From Bacteroides acidifaciens (GTDB lineage: Bacteria; Bacteroidota; Bacteroidia; Bacteroidales; Bacteroidaceae), in NCBI RefSeq assembly GCF_903181435.1, contig NZ_CAEUHO010000001.1, forward strand, positions 992,001 through 1,056,000: a stretch of 64,000 nt of DNA. Direction: 5' to 3'. The notes under the pieces are model-generated. The model had not been told where the DNA came from. It saw only the letters and a list, made by a program, of their open reading frames with translations, and did no database searches. Positions 53,320 to 62,600 of this stretch are shown here, in pieces. A program made the position numbers and the translations under genes. Position 1 is the first letter of the stretch. Each line of letters begins with the position of its first letter.

Positions 53320-53369
53320 AACGATTTATGTTAATACATGATTTAGGCTACAAAAGTAGGACATTTTTT

Positions 53370-54182
53370 TTATTTAACCGGAATATAACCGCTCTTTTTT
53401 ATGATGTCCTGCCCGTTGGGTGAAAGAATGTATTGAATCAGGGGAGCGACTTGTTCCTTGTTCTTTACATTGTAATAGTAGTAGAGCGGACGGACGATGG
53501 GGTAGGTCTTGTTGGTAGCGTTCTCCACTGTGGGCGTGGCATAGTGACTTCCGTCATAAGATACGGAGAGCGTTTTGATGTGGGGGGATACGTATGCCAG
53601 TCCGACGTATCCGATAGCTCCTTTCGTCTGGCTGACGGATTGGATGATGGCACCCGTAGCCGGCATGGAAAGGCTGCTCGCCATGTAGTTTTTATTTTTC
53701 AGGACACTCTCTTTGAAAAACTCGTAAGTGCCGGAAGAGGTTTCGCGGGAGTAAACCACTATCTTGCGGTCGTCTCCGCCTACTTGCTTCCAGTTGGTTA
53801 TCTTTCCGCGGAAGATGTCTTCCAGTTGTTGGCGGGTGAGTTTCTTCACCGGGTTGGATGGGTGCACCACGACGGCAAGGGCGTCGTAGGCCACAATCAC
53901 TTCGTCCACCTCTTCGCCTGCCGCCTTGATTTTCATCTTTTCGCTGAATTTTATCGGGCGGGAAGCCATTGCGATGTCCGTGGTGTTGTCCATCAGGGCG
54001 GAGATGCCGACACCGGTTCCGCCGCCGGTCACGGTGACACGGGCATCGGGCTGCTGGTTCATAAACCGTTCTGCTGTTTGCTGTGCGACGGGCAATACCG
54101 TGTCGCTGCCTTTGATGCGTTGCGCATTGGCACTGAGGGAGAGCAGGGAAAAGGCTATTAGTAAGTTTCTTCTTATTTTCAT
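53370..54182 (-). CDS. pstS: Phosphate-binding periplasmic protein PstS
   Basis: The substrate-binding subunit of the Pst phosphate importer. A signal peptide (cleaved after SANAQ, ~21) precedes GSDTVLPVAQQ, TGGGTGVGISAL and YSRETSSGTYEFF, which hold the phosphate-binding residues, and LEDIFRGKITNWKQVGG. At 270 residues it is of the shorter bacterial type and lacks a lipobox. It is divergent from pstC; a pair of TGWAAY repeats at 54226-54242 sits where its -33 would be. Confidence 0.93.
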   Translation of the reverse strand: MKIRRNLLIAFSLLSLSANAQRIKGSDTVLPVAQQTAERFMNQQPDARVTVTGGGTGVGISALMDNTTDIAMASRPIKFSEKMKIKAAGEEVDEVIVAYDALAVVVHPSNPVKKLTRQQLEDIFRGKITNWKQVGGDDRKIVVYSRETSSGTYEFFKESVLKNKNYMASSLSMPATGAIIQSVSQTKGAIGYVGLAYVSPHIKTLSVSYDGSHYATPTVENATNKTYPIVRPLYYYYNVKNKEQVAPLIQYILSPNGQDIIKKSGYIPVK

Positions 54183-54207
54183 AATGATTCTTTGTTTATT
54201 GCTGGTG

Positions 54208-54242
54208 CAAATAAAGCAATCGGATATTACATTTCTGTTTCA
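54208..54242 (-). promoter_or_regulatory. PhoB-like box and -7 for pstS
   Basis: On the minus strand TGAAAC (54242-54237) and TGTAAT (54231-54226) are spaced exactly 11 bases apart, start to start. After 10 bases comes TTTATTTG (54215-54208), a 7/8 -7 match. A Pho box replacing the -35 and lying ~10 bases from the -10 is the E. coli arrangement. Confidence 0.6.
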
Positions 54243-54258
54243 TACGGCGGGGAAACGG

Positions 54259-54290
54259 CATTTGTAATACAAATGTAACAGGATTGAAAC
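54259..54290 (+). promoter_or_regulatory. Triple PhoB-like repeat upstream of pstC
   Basis: TGTAAT (54263), TGTAAC (54274) and TGAAAC (54285) are start-to-start exactly 11 bases apart. A 6-base palindrome CATTTG/CAAATG (54259-54264 / 54270-54275) overlaps the first two. A weak -7 (TATCTTAA) follows near 54315-54322. Binding of a PhoB-type regulator is inferred. Confidence 0.6.
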
Positions 54291-54359
54291 ATTTCCTTCA
54301 AACGTTAGTCACATTATCTTAATAAGGAGATGCTTTCTTTGCATCAGAAATCAACAGGT

Positions 54360-55556
54360 ATGAAAAAGTTTTTAGAAAAGATTATAGAAGGAGTTTTGAC
54401 TTGTAGCGGTTTCGTAACAAGTATTACTATTTTGCTGATTGTGCTCTTCCTGTTTACAGAGGCTTTTGGGTTATTCAAGAGTAAGGTCATTGAGGAAGGG
54501 TATGTGCTGGCACTGAACAAGACGAATAAGGTAAGTGTATTGAGCCCTGCCCAGATAAAGAATATTTTTGACGAGGAGATAACGAACTGGAAAGAAATCG
54601 GTGGGGAAGATATTCCTATCCGGGTTTTCCGTTTAGAGGATATCACGCAGTATTATACGGAAGATGAACTTGGTCCTGCCTATGAATATGCGGGCGACAA
54701 GATTACGGAACTGGTAGAGAGGACACCGGGCATTGTGGCATTTGTGCCGCAGAAGTTTATCATTCATCCGGATGCGGTGCATTTCATAGAAGACAATACG
54801 ATTTCTGTCAAAGATGTTTTTGCGGGCGCGGAATGGTTCCCGACGGCTACTCCTGCCGCGCAGTTCGGCTTTCTGCCGTTGATTACCGGCACGCTGTGGG
54901 TGAGCTTGTTCGCCATTCTTTTTGCTTTGCCATTCGGGTTGTCGGTTTCTATCTATATGTCCGAGGTCGCGAATCCGAAAGTGCGGAACTGGCTGAAGCC
55001 CATTATTGAATTGTTGAGCGGTATTCCTTCCGTTGTCTACGGCTTTTTCGGGTTGATTGTCATTGTCCCGATGATTCAGAAAGTATTTGAACTTCCGGTT
55101 GGGGAGAGCGGTCTGGTAGGCAGTATCGTGTTGGCTATAATGGCATTGCCCACTATCATAACAGTGACGGAAGACGCGATGAGGAATTGTCCGCGTGCTA
55201 TGCGGGAAGCGAGTCTGGCATTGGGAGCAACGCAGTGGCAGACGATATATAAGGTGGTGATTCCGTATTCCATATCGGGGATTACTTCGGGGGTGGTGCT
55301 TGGTATTGGGCGTGCTATCGGGGAGACGATGGCGGTGCTGATGGTGACGGGAAACGCGGCGGTGATTCCGACTACGATTCTTGAACCGTTGCGCACCATC
55401 CCGGCTACCATTGCGGCGGAACTGGGGGAAGCGCCCGCCGGCGGGTCGCACTATCAGGCTTTGTTCTTGCTGGGTGTCGTTCTGTTCTTCATTACATTGA
55501 TTATCAACTTTAGTGTGGAGTACATTTCCTCTAAAGGATTAAAACGTAGTAAATAA
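54360..55556 (+). CDS. pstC: Phosphate ABC permease PstC with an internal PstS-like fragment
   Basis: One of the two Pst membrane subunits. After a first membrane segment (~20-38), a periplasmic insert of ~110 residues contains LSPAQIKNIFDEEITNWKEIGG and RTPGIVAFVPQ, closely resembling the PstS block LTRQQLEDIFRGKITNWKQVGG of the gene next door. The permease core follows, with LPFGLSVSIYMSEVA, ELLSGIPSVVYGFFG and the EAA-type loop REASLALGATQWQTI. The ATG at 54360 is preferred over 54330. It starts the pstCAB-phoU operon. Confidence 0.92.
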   Translation: MKKFLEKIIEGVLTCSGFVTSITILLIVLFLFTEAFGLFKSKVIEEGYVLALNKTNKVSVLSPAQIKNIFDEEITNWKEIGGEDIPIRVFRLEDITQYYTEDELGPAYEYAGDKITELVERTPGIVAFVPQKFIIHPDAVHFIEDNTISVKDVFAGAEWFPTATPAAQFGFLPLITGTLWVSLFAILFALPFGLSVSIYMSEVANPKVRNWLKPIIELLSGIPSVVYGFFGLIVIVPMIQKVFELPVGESGLVGSIVLAIMALPTIITVTEDAMRNCPRAMREASLALGATQWQTIYKVVIPYSISGITSGVVLGIGRAIGETMAVLMVTGNAAVIPTTILEPLRTIPATIAAELGEAPAGGSHYQALFLLGVVLFFITLIINFSVEYISSKGLKRSK

Positions 55557-55557
55557 C

Positions 55558-56433
55558 ATGGAAATAAGGAGTAATAATAAAGCAAAACACCGTTCGCAGA
55601 AGATTGCTTTCGGAATATTCCGGCTATTGAGCCTTTGCATCGTGCTGATATTGTTTGCGATTCTGGGTTTCATTATTTATAAGGGGAGCGGTGCTATCAG
55701 TTGGGAGTTTCTCACGTCGTCTCCTACGGACGGAATGACAGGAGGCGGCATTTGGTCGGCTATTGTCGGAACTTTCTACCTGATGGTGGGCAGTGCACTG
55801 TTTGCTTTCCCGATAGGGGTGATGAGTGGCATTTATATGAATGAATATGCACCGAAAGGCAAGTTGGTACGCTTTATACGGGTGATGACCAACAATTTGA
55901 GCGGTATTCCTTCTATCGTGTTCGGGCTGTTCGGTATGGCGCTGTTTGTCAATTACATGGGGTTCGGCGACAGTATCCTTGCCGGTTCTTTGACATTAGG
56001 TTTGCTTTGTGTTCCTTTGGTCATTCGTACTACGGAAGAAGCGTTGAAAGCCATTCCCGACAGTATGCGTGAGGGTAGCCGGGCGTTGGGGGCTACGAAG
56101 TTGCAGACCATATGGCACGTCATTCTGCCGATGGGGATGCCGAACATTATCACGGGGCTGATTCTGGCGTTGGGACGTGTTTCGGGCGAAACGGCTCCTA
56201 TCCTGTTCACTTGTGCCGCATATTTCCTGCCGCAGTTGCCGACGGGGATTTTAGACCAATGTATGGCGTTGCCTTACCATTTGTATGTGATTTCTACGAG
56301 CGGAACGGATATGGAAGCGCAGTTGCCGTTGGCTTACGGCACGGCATTGGTGTTGATTGTGATTATCCTGCTGGTGAATCTGCTGGCAAATGCATTGAGA
56401 AAGTATTTTGAGAAAAGAGTAAAAACGAACTAA
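55558..56433 (+). CDS. pstA: Phosphate ABC permease PstA
   Basis: The second permease subunit, 291 residues with six membrane segments. NLSGIPSIVFGLFG and REGSRALGATKLQTIWHVILP are the PstA cytoplasmic coupling signatures. There is no insert like the one in PstC. It starts two bases after the pstC stop codon. Confidence 0.95.
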   Translation: MEIRSNNKAKHRSQKIAFGIFRLLSLCIVLILFAILGFIIYKGSGAISWEFLTSSPTDGMTGGGIWSAIVGTFYLMVGSALFAFPIGVMSGIYMNEYAPKGKLVRFIRVMTNNLSGIPSIVFGLFGMALFVNYMGFGDSILAGSLTLGLLCVPLVIRTTEEALKAIPDSMREGSRALGATKLQTIWHVILPMGMPNIITGLILALGRVSGETAPILFTCAAYFLPQLPTGILDQCMALPYHLYVISTSGTDMEAQLPLAYGTALVLIVIILLVNLLANALRKYFEKRVKTN

Positions 56434-56441
56434 ATTAGTAT

Positions 56442-57200
56442 ATGGATACAGTAAAAATAGATGCACGTGACGTGAACTTCTGGTATGGTGATTTCCATGC
56501 GTTGAAAGGCATCAGTATGCAGATTGAAGAGAAGTCGGTCGTGGCTTTTATCGGGCCTTCCGGTTGCGGAAAGTCTACGTTTCTCCGGCTTTTCAACCGT
56601 ATGAACGATTTGATTCCCGCCACCCGCCTGAAAGGGGAAATCCGTATTGACGGGCAGAATATCTATGAGAAAGGCGTGGAAGTGGACGAGTTGCGCAAGA
56701 ATGTAGGGATGGTGTTCCAGCGTCCCAATCCTTTCCCGAAAAGCATCTTCGAGAATGTGGCTTACGGGCTTCGGGTGAATGGGGTAAAAGATAACGCTTT
56801 CATCCGCCAGCGGGTAGAAGAGACATTGAAAGGTGCGGCTTTGTGGGATGAAGTGAAGGATAAGTTGAAGGAGTCGGCTTATGCGCTGTCCGGCGGGCAG
56901 CAGCAGCGGCTTTGCATTGCCCGCGCGATGGCGGTGTCTCCTTCTGTGCTGCTGATGGACGAACCTGCGTCTGCGCTCGACCCTATTTCTACGGCAAAGG
57001 TAGAGGAGCTGATTCATGAACTGAAAAAGGATTATACGATTGTCATCGTCACGCACAATATGCAGCAGGCGGCTCGTGTCAGCGACAAAACGGCATTCTT
57101 TTATCTGGGGGAAATGGTGGAGTTCGACCAGACGAAAAAGATATTCACCAATCCGGAGAAAGAGGCTACCCAGAATTATATAACGGGACGCTTCGGGTAG
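56442..57200 (+). CDS. pstB: Phosphate ABC ATPase PstB
   Basis: It drives phosphate import. Walker [10 protein letters not shown], signature LSGGQQQR and Walker [13 protein letters not shown] are intact, and [14 protein letters not shown] and [13 protein letters not shown] are PstB-specific. Length 252. It is 8 bases after pstA. Confidence 0.96.
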   Translation: MDTVKIDARDVNFWYGDFHALKGISMQIEEKSVVAFIGPSGCGKSTFLRLFNRMNDLIPATRLKGEIRIDGQNIYEKGVEVDELRKNVGMVFQRPNPFPKSIFENVAYGLRVNGVKDNAFIRQRVEETLKGAALWDEVKDKLKESAYALSGGQQQRLCIARAMAVSPSVLLMDEPASALDPISTAKVEELIHELKKDYTIVIVTHNMQQAARVSDKTAFFYLGEMVEFDQTKKIFTNPEKEATQNYITGRFG

Positions 57201-57220
57201 TCCGTGCCTGAAATGTAGTA
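57201..57220. repeat. Half copy of the GGCACGGATT element after pstB
   Basis: TCCGTGCCTG plus its flank AAATGTAGTA match 49341-49360 at 19 of 20 positions, but no left arm is present. It lies directly at the pstB stop. Confidence 0.75.
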
Positions 57221-57253
57221 AACAGAATATTAATCATTTATATATAATGGACT

Positions 57254-57943
57254 ATGGTAAAGTTTATAGAATCGGAACTCATCCTGTTGAAGAAGGAAAT
57301 TGATGAAATGTGGACGCTGGTGTACAATCAGCTCGACCGTGCCGGTGAGGCTGTGTTGACGCTGGACAAGGAACTGGCTCAGCAAGTAATGGTTCGTGAG
57401 CGCAGGGTGAATGCTTTCGAATTGAAGATAGATAGCGATGTGGAGGATATTATCGCATTATACAATCCGGTGGCAATCGACCTTCGTTTTGTTCTGGCAA
57501 TGCTGAAAATCAACACCAACCTCGAACGTCTGGGCGACTTTGCAGAGGGAATCGCCCGTTTCGTGATTCGTTGCAAAGAGCCGGTGCTCGACTCTGAACT
57601 GTTGAACCGTCTTCGCATAGCCGAAATGCAGGCAGAGGTGTTGTCAATGCTTGAACTGGCGAAACGTGCTTTGAATGAAGAGAGCATCGAACTGGCAGCG
57701 GGGGTATTTGCTAAAGATAATTTATTAGATGATATCAATGCGGAAGCCACCGAAATCTTGGCGGCTTATATCATTGAACACCCGGAAACAGCACTTACTT
57801 GCGTCGATTTGGTCAGCGTATTCCGCAAGCTGGAACGCTCCGGCGACCACATTACCAATATCGCCGAAGAAATCGTCTTTTTCATTGATGCAAAGGTCTT
57901 AAAGCACCGTGGGAAAACGGAAGAACACTATCCGGAGAAATAA
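57254..57943 (+). CDS. phoU: Phosphate transport regulator PhoU
   Basis: A helical protein that links Pst activity to the PhoR/PhoB pair and shuts down Pho regulation when phosphate is plentiful. Two three-helix PhoU repeats are visible; NPVAIDLRFVLAMLKINTNLERLGDFAEGIA and VFRKLERSGDHITNIAEEIVF carry the E/DxxxD metal-binding motifs. It is the last gene of the pst operon. Confidence 0.95.
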   Translation: MVKFIESELILLKKEIDEMWTLVYNQLDRAGEAVLTLDKELAQQVMVRERRVNAFELKIDSDVEDIIALYNPVAIDLRFVLAMLKINTNLERLGDFAEGIARFVIRCKEPVLDSELLNRLRIAEMQAEVLSMLELAKRALNEESIELAAGVFAKDNLLDDINAEATEILAAYIIEHPETALTCVDLVSVFRKLERSGDHITNIAEEIVFFIDAKVLKHRGKTEEHYPEK

Positions 57944-58093
57944 ATATTTGCATATTTTTAAACAGAAATTAGGGGTCATTAAAATTTTGTCTTATATTTG
58001 TCTCCTGTAATGGACAAGTTACGGGTGTTCTTGCTTCAAATGATAATAAATCCAAAGATTTTTCAAAAAGATGTTATATGACATGTTTTATAA

Positions 58094-58126
58094 TTTGGAT
58101 AATATCGGTAAAAGCACCTATATTTG
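58094..58126 (+). promoter_or_regulatory. Orphan consensus promoter
   Basis: TTTG (58094-58097), a 21-base spacer and TATATTTG (58119-58126) form a full consensus match. The start would be near 58133. It serves no protein gene before the terminator at 58191. Confidence 0.7.
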
Positions 58127-58132
58127 CACCGT

Positions 58133-58221
58133 TATCCTGAAAACAATCTTTTTACCTTAAAAAAAAACTAATACCTATTGAAAACTGAAAAAAGGAGCTT
58201 TGTGAAAAGCCCCTTTTTTTT
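58133..58221 (+). ncRNA. Candidate small RNA (~90 bases)
   Basis: The interval lies between a consensus promoter and a rho-independent terminator, contains no plausible reading frame, and is A-rich with two single-stranded stretches before a terminal hairpin, a usual layout for a trans-acting sRNA. It lies between phoU and ribE. Confidence 0.5.
58191..58221 (+). terminator. Terminator of the small-RNA candidate
   Basis: Arms AAAGGAGCTTT / AAAGCCCCTTT (58191-58201 / 58206-58216, one mismatch) with a GTGA loop are followed by TTTT. Confidence 0.8.
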
Positions 58222-58254
58222 ATGCTCATATTTTCTTTCCTGCCAGCTTATTCG

Positions 58255-58262
58255 TATCTTTG
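58255..58262 (+). promoter_or_regulatory. -7 element of ribE
   Basis: TATCTTTG is an exact match; the -33 region (TTTTC at 58231-58235) is weak. The leader then contains repeated GTAAATCG/GTAAAATCG units up to the ATG. Confidence 0.5.
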
Positions 58263-58326
58263 AGCCCTATATAAAAGAGAGGCTTTTTAAGCATAAATTG
58301 TAAATCGTAAAATCGTAAATAACATT

Positions 58327-58929
58327 ATGTTTTCCGGAATTGTAGAAGAATATGCTACTTTGGTAGCACTGGTGAAAGACCAGGAGAATATACACTTTAC
58401 ATTTAAGTGTTCGTTTGTAAATGAGTTGAAAATCGACCAGAGCATTTCTCATAACGGTGTATGCCTGACGGTAGTGAGCATGACGGATGATACGTACACG
58501 GTGACTGCCATGAAAGAGACACTGGAACGTTCTAACCTCGGTTTGCTGAAAGTGGGGGATAAGGTGAATGTGGAACGCAGCATGATGATGAACGGTCGTC
58601 TGGACGGTCATATCGTGCAGGGACATGTAGACCAGACTGCCACTTGCGTTGACATAAAGGATGCGGAAGGAAGCTGGTATTTCACTTTCCGGTATGCGTT
58701 TGATAAGGAAATGGCGAAACGCGGATATATCACGGTGGATAAAGGTTCGGTAACGGTGAATGGTGTCAGCCTGACGGTATGTAACCCTACGGATGATACT
58801 TTCCAGGTGGCTATCATTCCTTATACTTACGAGCATACTAACTTCCATACTTTTGCCATCGGCAGTGTGGTGAATATCGAGTTTGATATTATAGGTAAGT
58901 ATATCAGCCGGATGATTCAATATAAATAA
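58327..58929 (+). CDS. ribE: Riboflavin synthase alpha chain
   Basis: It dismutates two 6,7-dimethyl-8-ribityllumazine molecules into riboflavin. Two homologous lumazine-binding repeats (~1-95 and ~96-190) are visible: MFSGIVEEYATL and HNGVCLTVVSM in the first, GHIVQGHVDQTA and VNGVSLTVCNP in the second. Length 200 is typical. It ends one base before the nitroreductase gene. Confidence 0.95.
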   Translation: MFSGIVEEYATLVALVKDQENIHFTFKCSFVNELKIDQSISHNGVCLTVVSMTDDTYTVTAMKETLERSNLGLLKVGDKVNVERSMMMNGRLDGHIVQGHVDQTATCVDIKDAEGSWYFTFRYAFDKEMAKRGYITVDKGSVTVNGVSLTVCNPTDDTFQVAIIPYTYEHTNFHTFAIGSVVNIEFDIIGKYISRMIQYK

Positions 58930-58930
58930 G

Positions 58931-59476
58931 ATGGAATATAGCGAATTTCTGCAATTGGTGCTTTCCCGCCAGAGCGACCGGGCGTATGATAAAGAACGAC
59001 CGGTGGAAGCCGGGAAGTTGGAACGGATTATTGAGGCGGGGCGTATGGCTCCCTCTGCCTGTAATGCGCAGCCGTGGAAGTTTGTGGTAATAACCGACCG
59101 TGAACTGGCCTTGAAAATTGGCAAAGCAGCGGCTGGACTGGGCATGAACAAGTTTGCTAAGGACGCTCCGGTGCATATTCTGATTGTGGAAGAATCGGCT
59201 AATATCACTTCTTTGCTCGGGGGAAAAGTGAAAGACAAGCATTTCCCGCTGATTGATATTGGAATTGCCGCTGCACATATCACGTTGGCTGCCGAAAGCG
59301 AAGGCTTGGGGTCGTGCATTTTGGGCTGGTTTGATGAAAAGGAAATGAAGCGGCTGACGGGGATTCCTGCTTCCAAACGTGTATTGCTGGATATTGCGAT
59401 AGGCTATCCGGTGAAAGAGAAGCGCAAGAAGATGAGAAAGCCGAAAGAGAAAGTGGTTTCTTATAATCGTTATTGA
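58931..59476 (+). CDS. Nitroreductase-family flavoprotein
   Basis: An FMN-dependent NAD(P)H oxidoreductase of 181 residues. RQSDRAYDKERPVEAGKLERI, MAPSACNAQPWKFVVI and ESEGLGSCILGWFDEKEMKRL are the FMN-contact blocks. Its position after ribE couples flavin synthesis with a flavin-using enzyme. Physiological substrate unknown. Confidence 0.88.
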   Translation: MEYSEFLQLVLSRQSDRAYDKERPVEAGKLERIIEAGRMAPSACNAQPWKFVVITDRELALKIGKAAAGLGMNKFAKDAPVHILIVEESANITSLLGGKVKDKHFPLIDIGIAAAHITLAAESEGLGSCILGWFDEKEMKRLTGIPASKRVLLDIAIGYPVKEKRKKMRKPKEKVVSYNRY

Positions 59477-59521
59477 TTCCGGTAAGTAAATATTTCCAAC
59501 TTACAGAATAGGGATATAATA

Positions 59522-59578
59522 GAAGGCATCGTTGGTTTAAAAGGAAAGAACCGTTCCTTTAAAACCAACGATGCCTTC
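59522..59578 (+). terminator. Long hairpin after the nitroreductase gene
   Basis: Twenty-five-base arms (59522-59546 / 59554-59578) with one mismatch and a 7-base loop are followed by CTTTTAAAGG, which itself extends the pairing potential. The T-run is modest. Confidence 0.7.
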
Positions 59579-59643
59579 CTTTTAAAGGAGCGACCTGTTT
59601 CATTTAAACCAAAAATGAGTATATTAAGTCGTTGATAGATGGG

Positions 59644-59681
59644 TTATTATAAAAGCCCCATGAGCGGGGCTTTTATAATAA
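59644..59681. terminator. Bidirectional terminator before the S41 peptidase gene
   Basis: Perfect 16-base arms (59644-59659 / 59666-59681) with core AAAAGCCCC and a 6-base loop give an A-run on one side and a T-run on the other. It serves the minus-strand peptidase gene and backs up the preceding terminator. Confidence 0.92.
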
Positions 59682-59686
59682 TATGT

Positions 59687-62600
59687 TTACTTCTTTTTTG
59701 ACAGTTCTTTCAGCAGGTGGTCTACTGCTGCTTTCAGTTGGGCATCTTCACCTTTCAGGCTCGCTCCCGGTTCGTTGTAGACAAGAATGTCGGGTTGCAA
59801 AGTCTGGTTTTCCAGATATTTTCCTTGCATGTCCATGCAGCCTACCTGCGGGATGCCGAATACGATAGACGGGTCAATCTGACGTTCCCACCATACGGCG
59901 GTCATGGTTCCGGCAACGGGAGTACCTATCAGTTTGCCGATACCTAATGTCTTGTATACATACGGTGTGCCGTGAGCGTTGCTGTAATTATCTTCACAGG
60001 CCAGCATGCATGAAGGCTTCAGCCATTTGTTGAACGGGTCGCTGCCGATGTATTGTCCGCGCGGAACGAAACGTTGGTATTCTTTTCCGCTAAGCAGCGT
60101 TACTACATCATCGTGCAACCATCCGCCTCCATTATGGCGGGTATCCACGATGACTGCTTCTTTATTGCGGTAACGTCCCAACAGTTCGGAATACATCTTA
60201 CGGAAACTCGGGCTATCCATCCCCTTGATATGTACATAGGCGATGCGTCCTCCGGAAAGCTCTTCCACCTTTTGCGCGCAACGTTTCACCCAACGCTTGT
60301 AAAGCAATTCGCTCTGAGTACCGTAACTGATGGCTTTTACTGTCTCTTCAAAACGCTTTTTGGTAGCAGGGTCATATACGGTAAGTATAACTTTGCGTCC
60401 TACCTTGCCTTCAAATAACGGGAAATAATCCGCATTGGCTTCAATGGTTTGTCCGTCTACTTTTTCGATGATGCATCCTGCTTTTACATCTGTCTTTTTC
60501 TGGGTGAAAGGACTCTGAGCAAGAATCTCTTTGATTTTCAGTCCGGCGCCATCATATGATTCGTCATAAAATACGCCTAGTGAAGCGGTAGGCAGTGCAC
60601 TGCCACCACCACCAAAACGTGCTCCGGTATGTGAAGCGTTCAGTTCTCCGAGCATTTCGCTCAACATTTCGGCGAAGTCATAGTTGTTGTTGATATGAGG
60701 CAGGAAGCGTTGGTATGCTTCTTTGTATCCTTTCCAGTCGGTACCTTGAAGATTGGCAACATAGAATTTGTCGTTAACTTGCTGGTAGACATGGTCGAAG
60801 ATATAGGCACGTTCCTCGTAAGGACGGTAGTCGAAGAAAGCCTCAAAACTAATCGGGGTGATTTTGCTGCCGGCGATTTCGATTTTCTTCAGTTGTCCGC
60901 CTGTGCACATAAAGATATTCTTTCCTTCTTTATCGGGGATTAATGCACCACCGCCAACTCCTTTCAATAATATTTTGGTGGTGTTCTCTTTCAGTTTATG
61001 TTCCCATAAATCATAGCCACCCTCAAAGGCTGCAAGGTAGTAGAGCGCGTCGCCTTTCGGAGTAAGTACGGCATCTCCGAGTCGGGAAGAATTAACGGTC
61101 AGGCGGACAATGCGGTCGAAGCGGTTTTCGAGGTCGAAAGTCAGCGGTTTTACCTCTTCTTCTTTTTTCTTCTTGTCCGGGTCTTCTTTCTTGTCTTCTG
61201 TCTTGGTTCCTTTTTTATCTTTCTTCTTGTCGGCTTTTTCTTTCTCTGCCTTTTCCTTTTTCTCTTTTTCCGCTTTCTCTGCTTTTTCAGCTTCTTCAAG
61301 TAAAGCAAGGTCTTCTTTGTTCATCATGAAGCGGTTGTAGGCGTCTACGTCAAAGAACATGATATAGGCGTCGCCTTCGCTTCCCCAACTACCATGACTG
61401 CGGTATCCGGCGCGGTCGCTGTTCCAAATCATTGCTTTTCCGCCAAGCACCCATTTGGCATTGCTGTCGCTGTATCCGCTTTCGGTCAGGTTGACCATTT
61501 CGCCCTTTCCGTCCGCTTTCAGTAATACGACGTCTTTATTGTTCCAGCCGCCTATGCCGATGAAGTCCGAAAGAATCCATTTGCTGTCGGGGCTCCATTG
61601 GAACCACTGGTCACCGTCTGCATAAGAATACTGGTATTTGGCATCCATCACGGTGCGCACCGCTTTACTTTTCAGGTTAATGACACGGATAGCGGTGCGG
61701 TTTTCGAGGAAGGCTATTTCTTTGCCATCGGGACTGAACTGCGGTTCGAAGGAAGCGACATTGGATTTTGTCAGACGTTCTTCTTTCAGTTCGGTGGCGT
61801 AGGTGAATTGTTTTTCTTCCTTGCGTACGATGGTCGAAGTATAGAGTTGCCAAAGTCCGTTGCGCTCTGAAGAATAGACCAACGTCCGTCCGTCGGGAGA
61901 GAAGCTGAGGTTGCGCTCCTGGTCGGGAGTGTTCGTGATTTGTTTCGTTGTCTTGTAGTCAATGGAAGTGACGTAAACGTCGCCGCGCATGATAAATGCC
62001 ACTTCTTTTCCTTTAGGGGATACAGCGATGTCGGTAGCTCCGTTCGCTCTGATTTGGCGGATAATGTCTTTGTCGTTCTTGTCCGACAGGATGGTGATGT
62101 TCACTTTCTGCGGTTTGCCGTCCGGAACAAGTGTGTAGATTTCACCGTTGTAACCGTAGCAGAGCTTGCCATCTGCGGCTACGCTTAAAAAGCGGACGGG
62201 ATGCTTGGTATGGAAAGTAATCTGCTTGGCGGTAGCAGCTCCAAGAGTGCGTTGGAATACATTGAAAGAACCTTTTTCCTCACTCAAGTAATAGAATGAC
62301 TGCCCGTCGGGAGCCCATACCGGTTCGCGGTCTTCACCGCCGAAAGTCGTTTGCTTTTGGTAGACGGGTGTTTTTCCGGGGGTATAGCTCCAGATGTCGC
62401 GGGCGATGGGGGATACCTGATGCTTGCGCCAGTAGTCTTCATATCCTTTTTTATCCTGATAGAGTATCATTCCGTCTTTGTTGATGGAGATACATTCCAT
62501 AGGCATGGATGAGAACATGACGGGGCGTCCGCCTGTCACGGCCACTTCATATACCTGCTGGAACTGGCCGGAAGGAAATCCGGCGTCTTCGGTAGAAGGA

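Larger units (their letters stand above)
57944..58326. other. Spacer with an orphan promoter, small-RNA candidate and the ribE promoter
   Basis: No protein gene is seen. It holds a consensus promoter at 58094-58126, a terminator at 58191-58221 and a second promoter at 58255-58262. A further TATATTTG at 57993-58000 lacks a -33. Confidence 0.6.

Noticed and set aside
58267..59376. 369-codon minus-strand frame opposite ribE and the nitroreductase gene
   Set aside because: It covers two well-identified genes and has no promoter or family signature.
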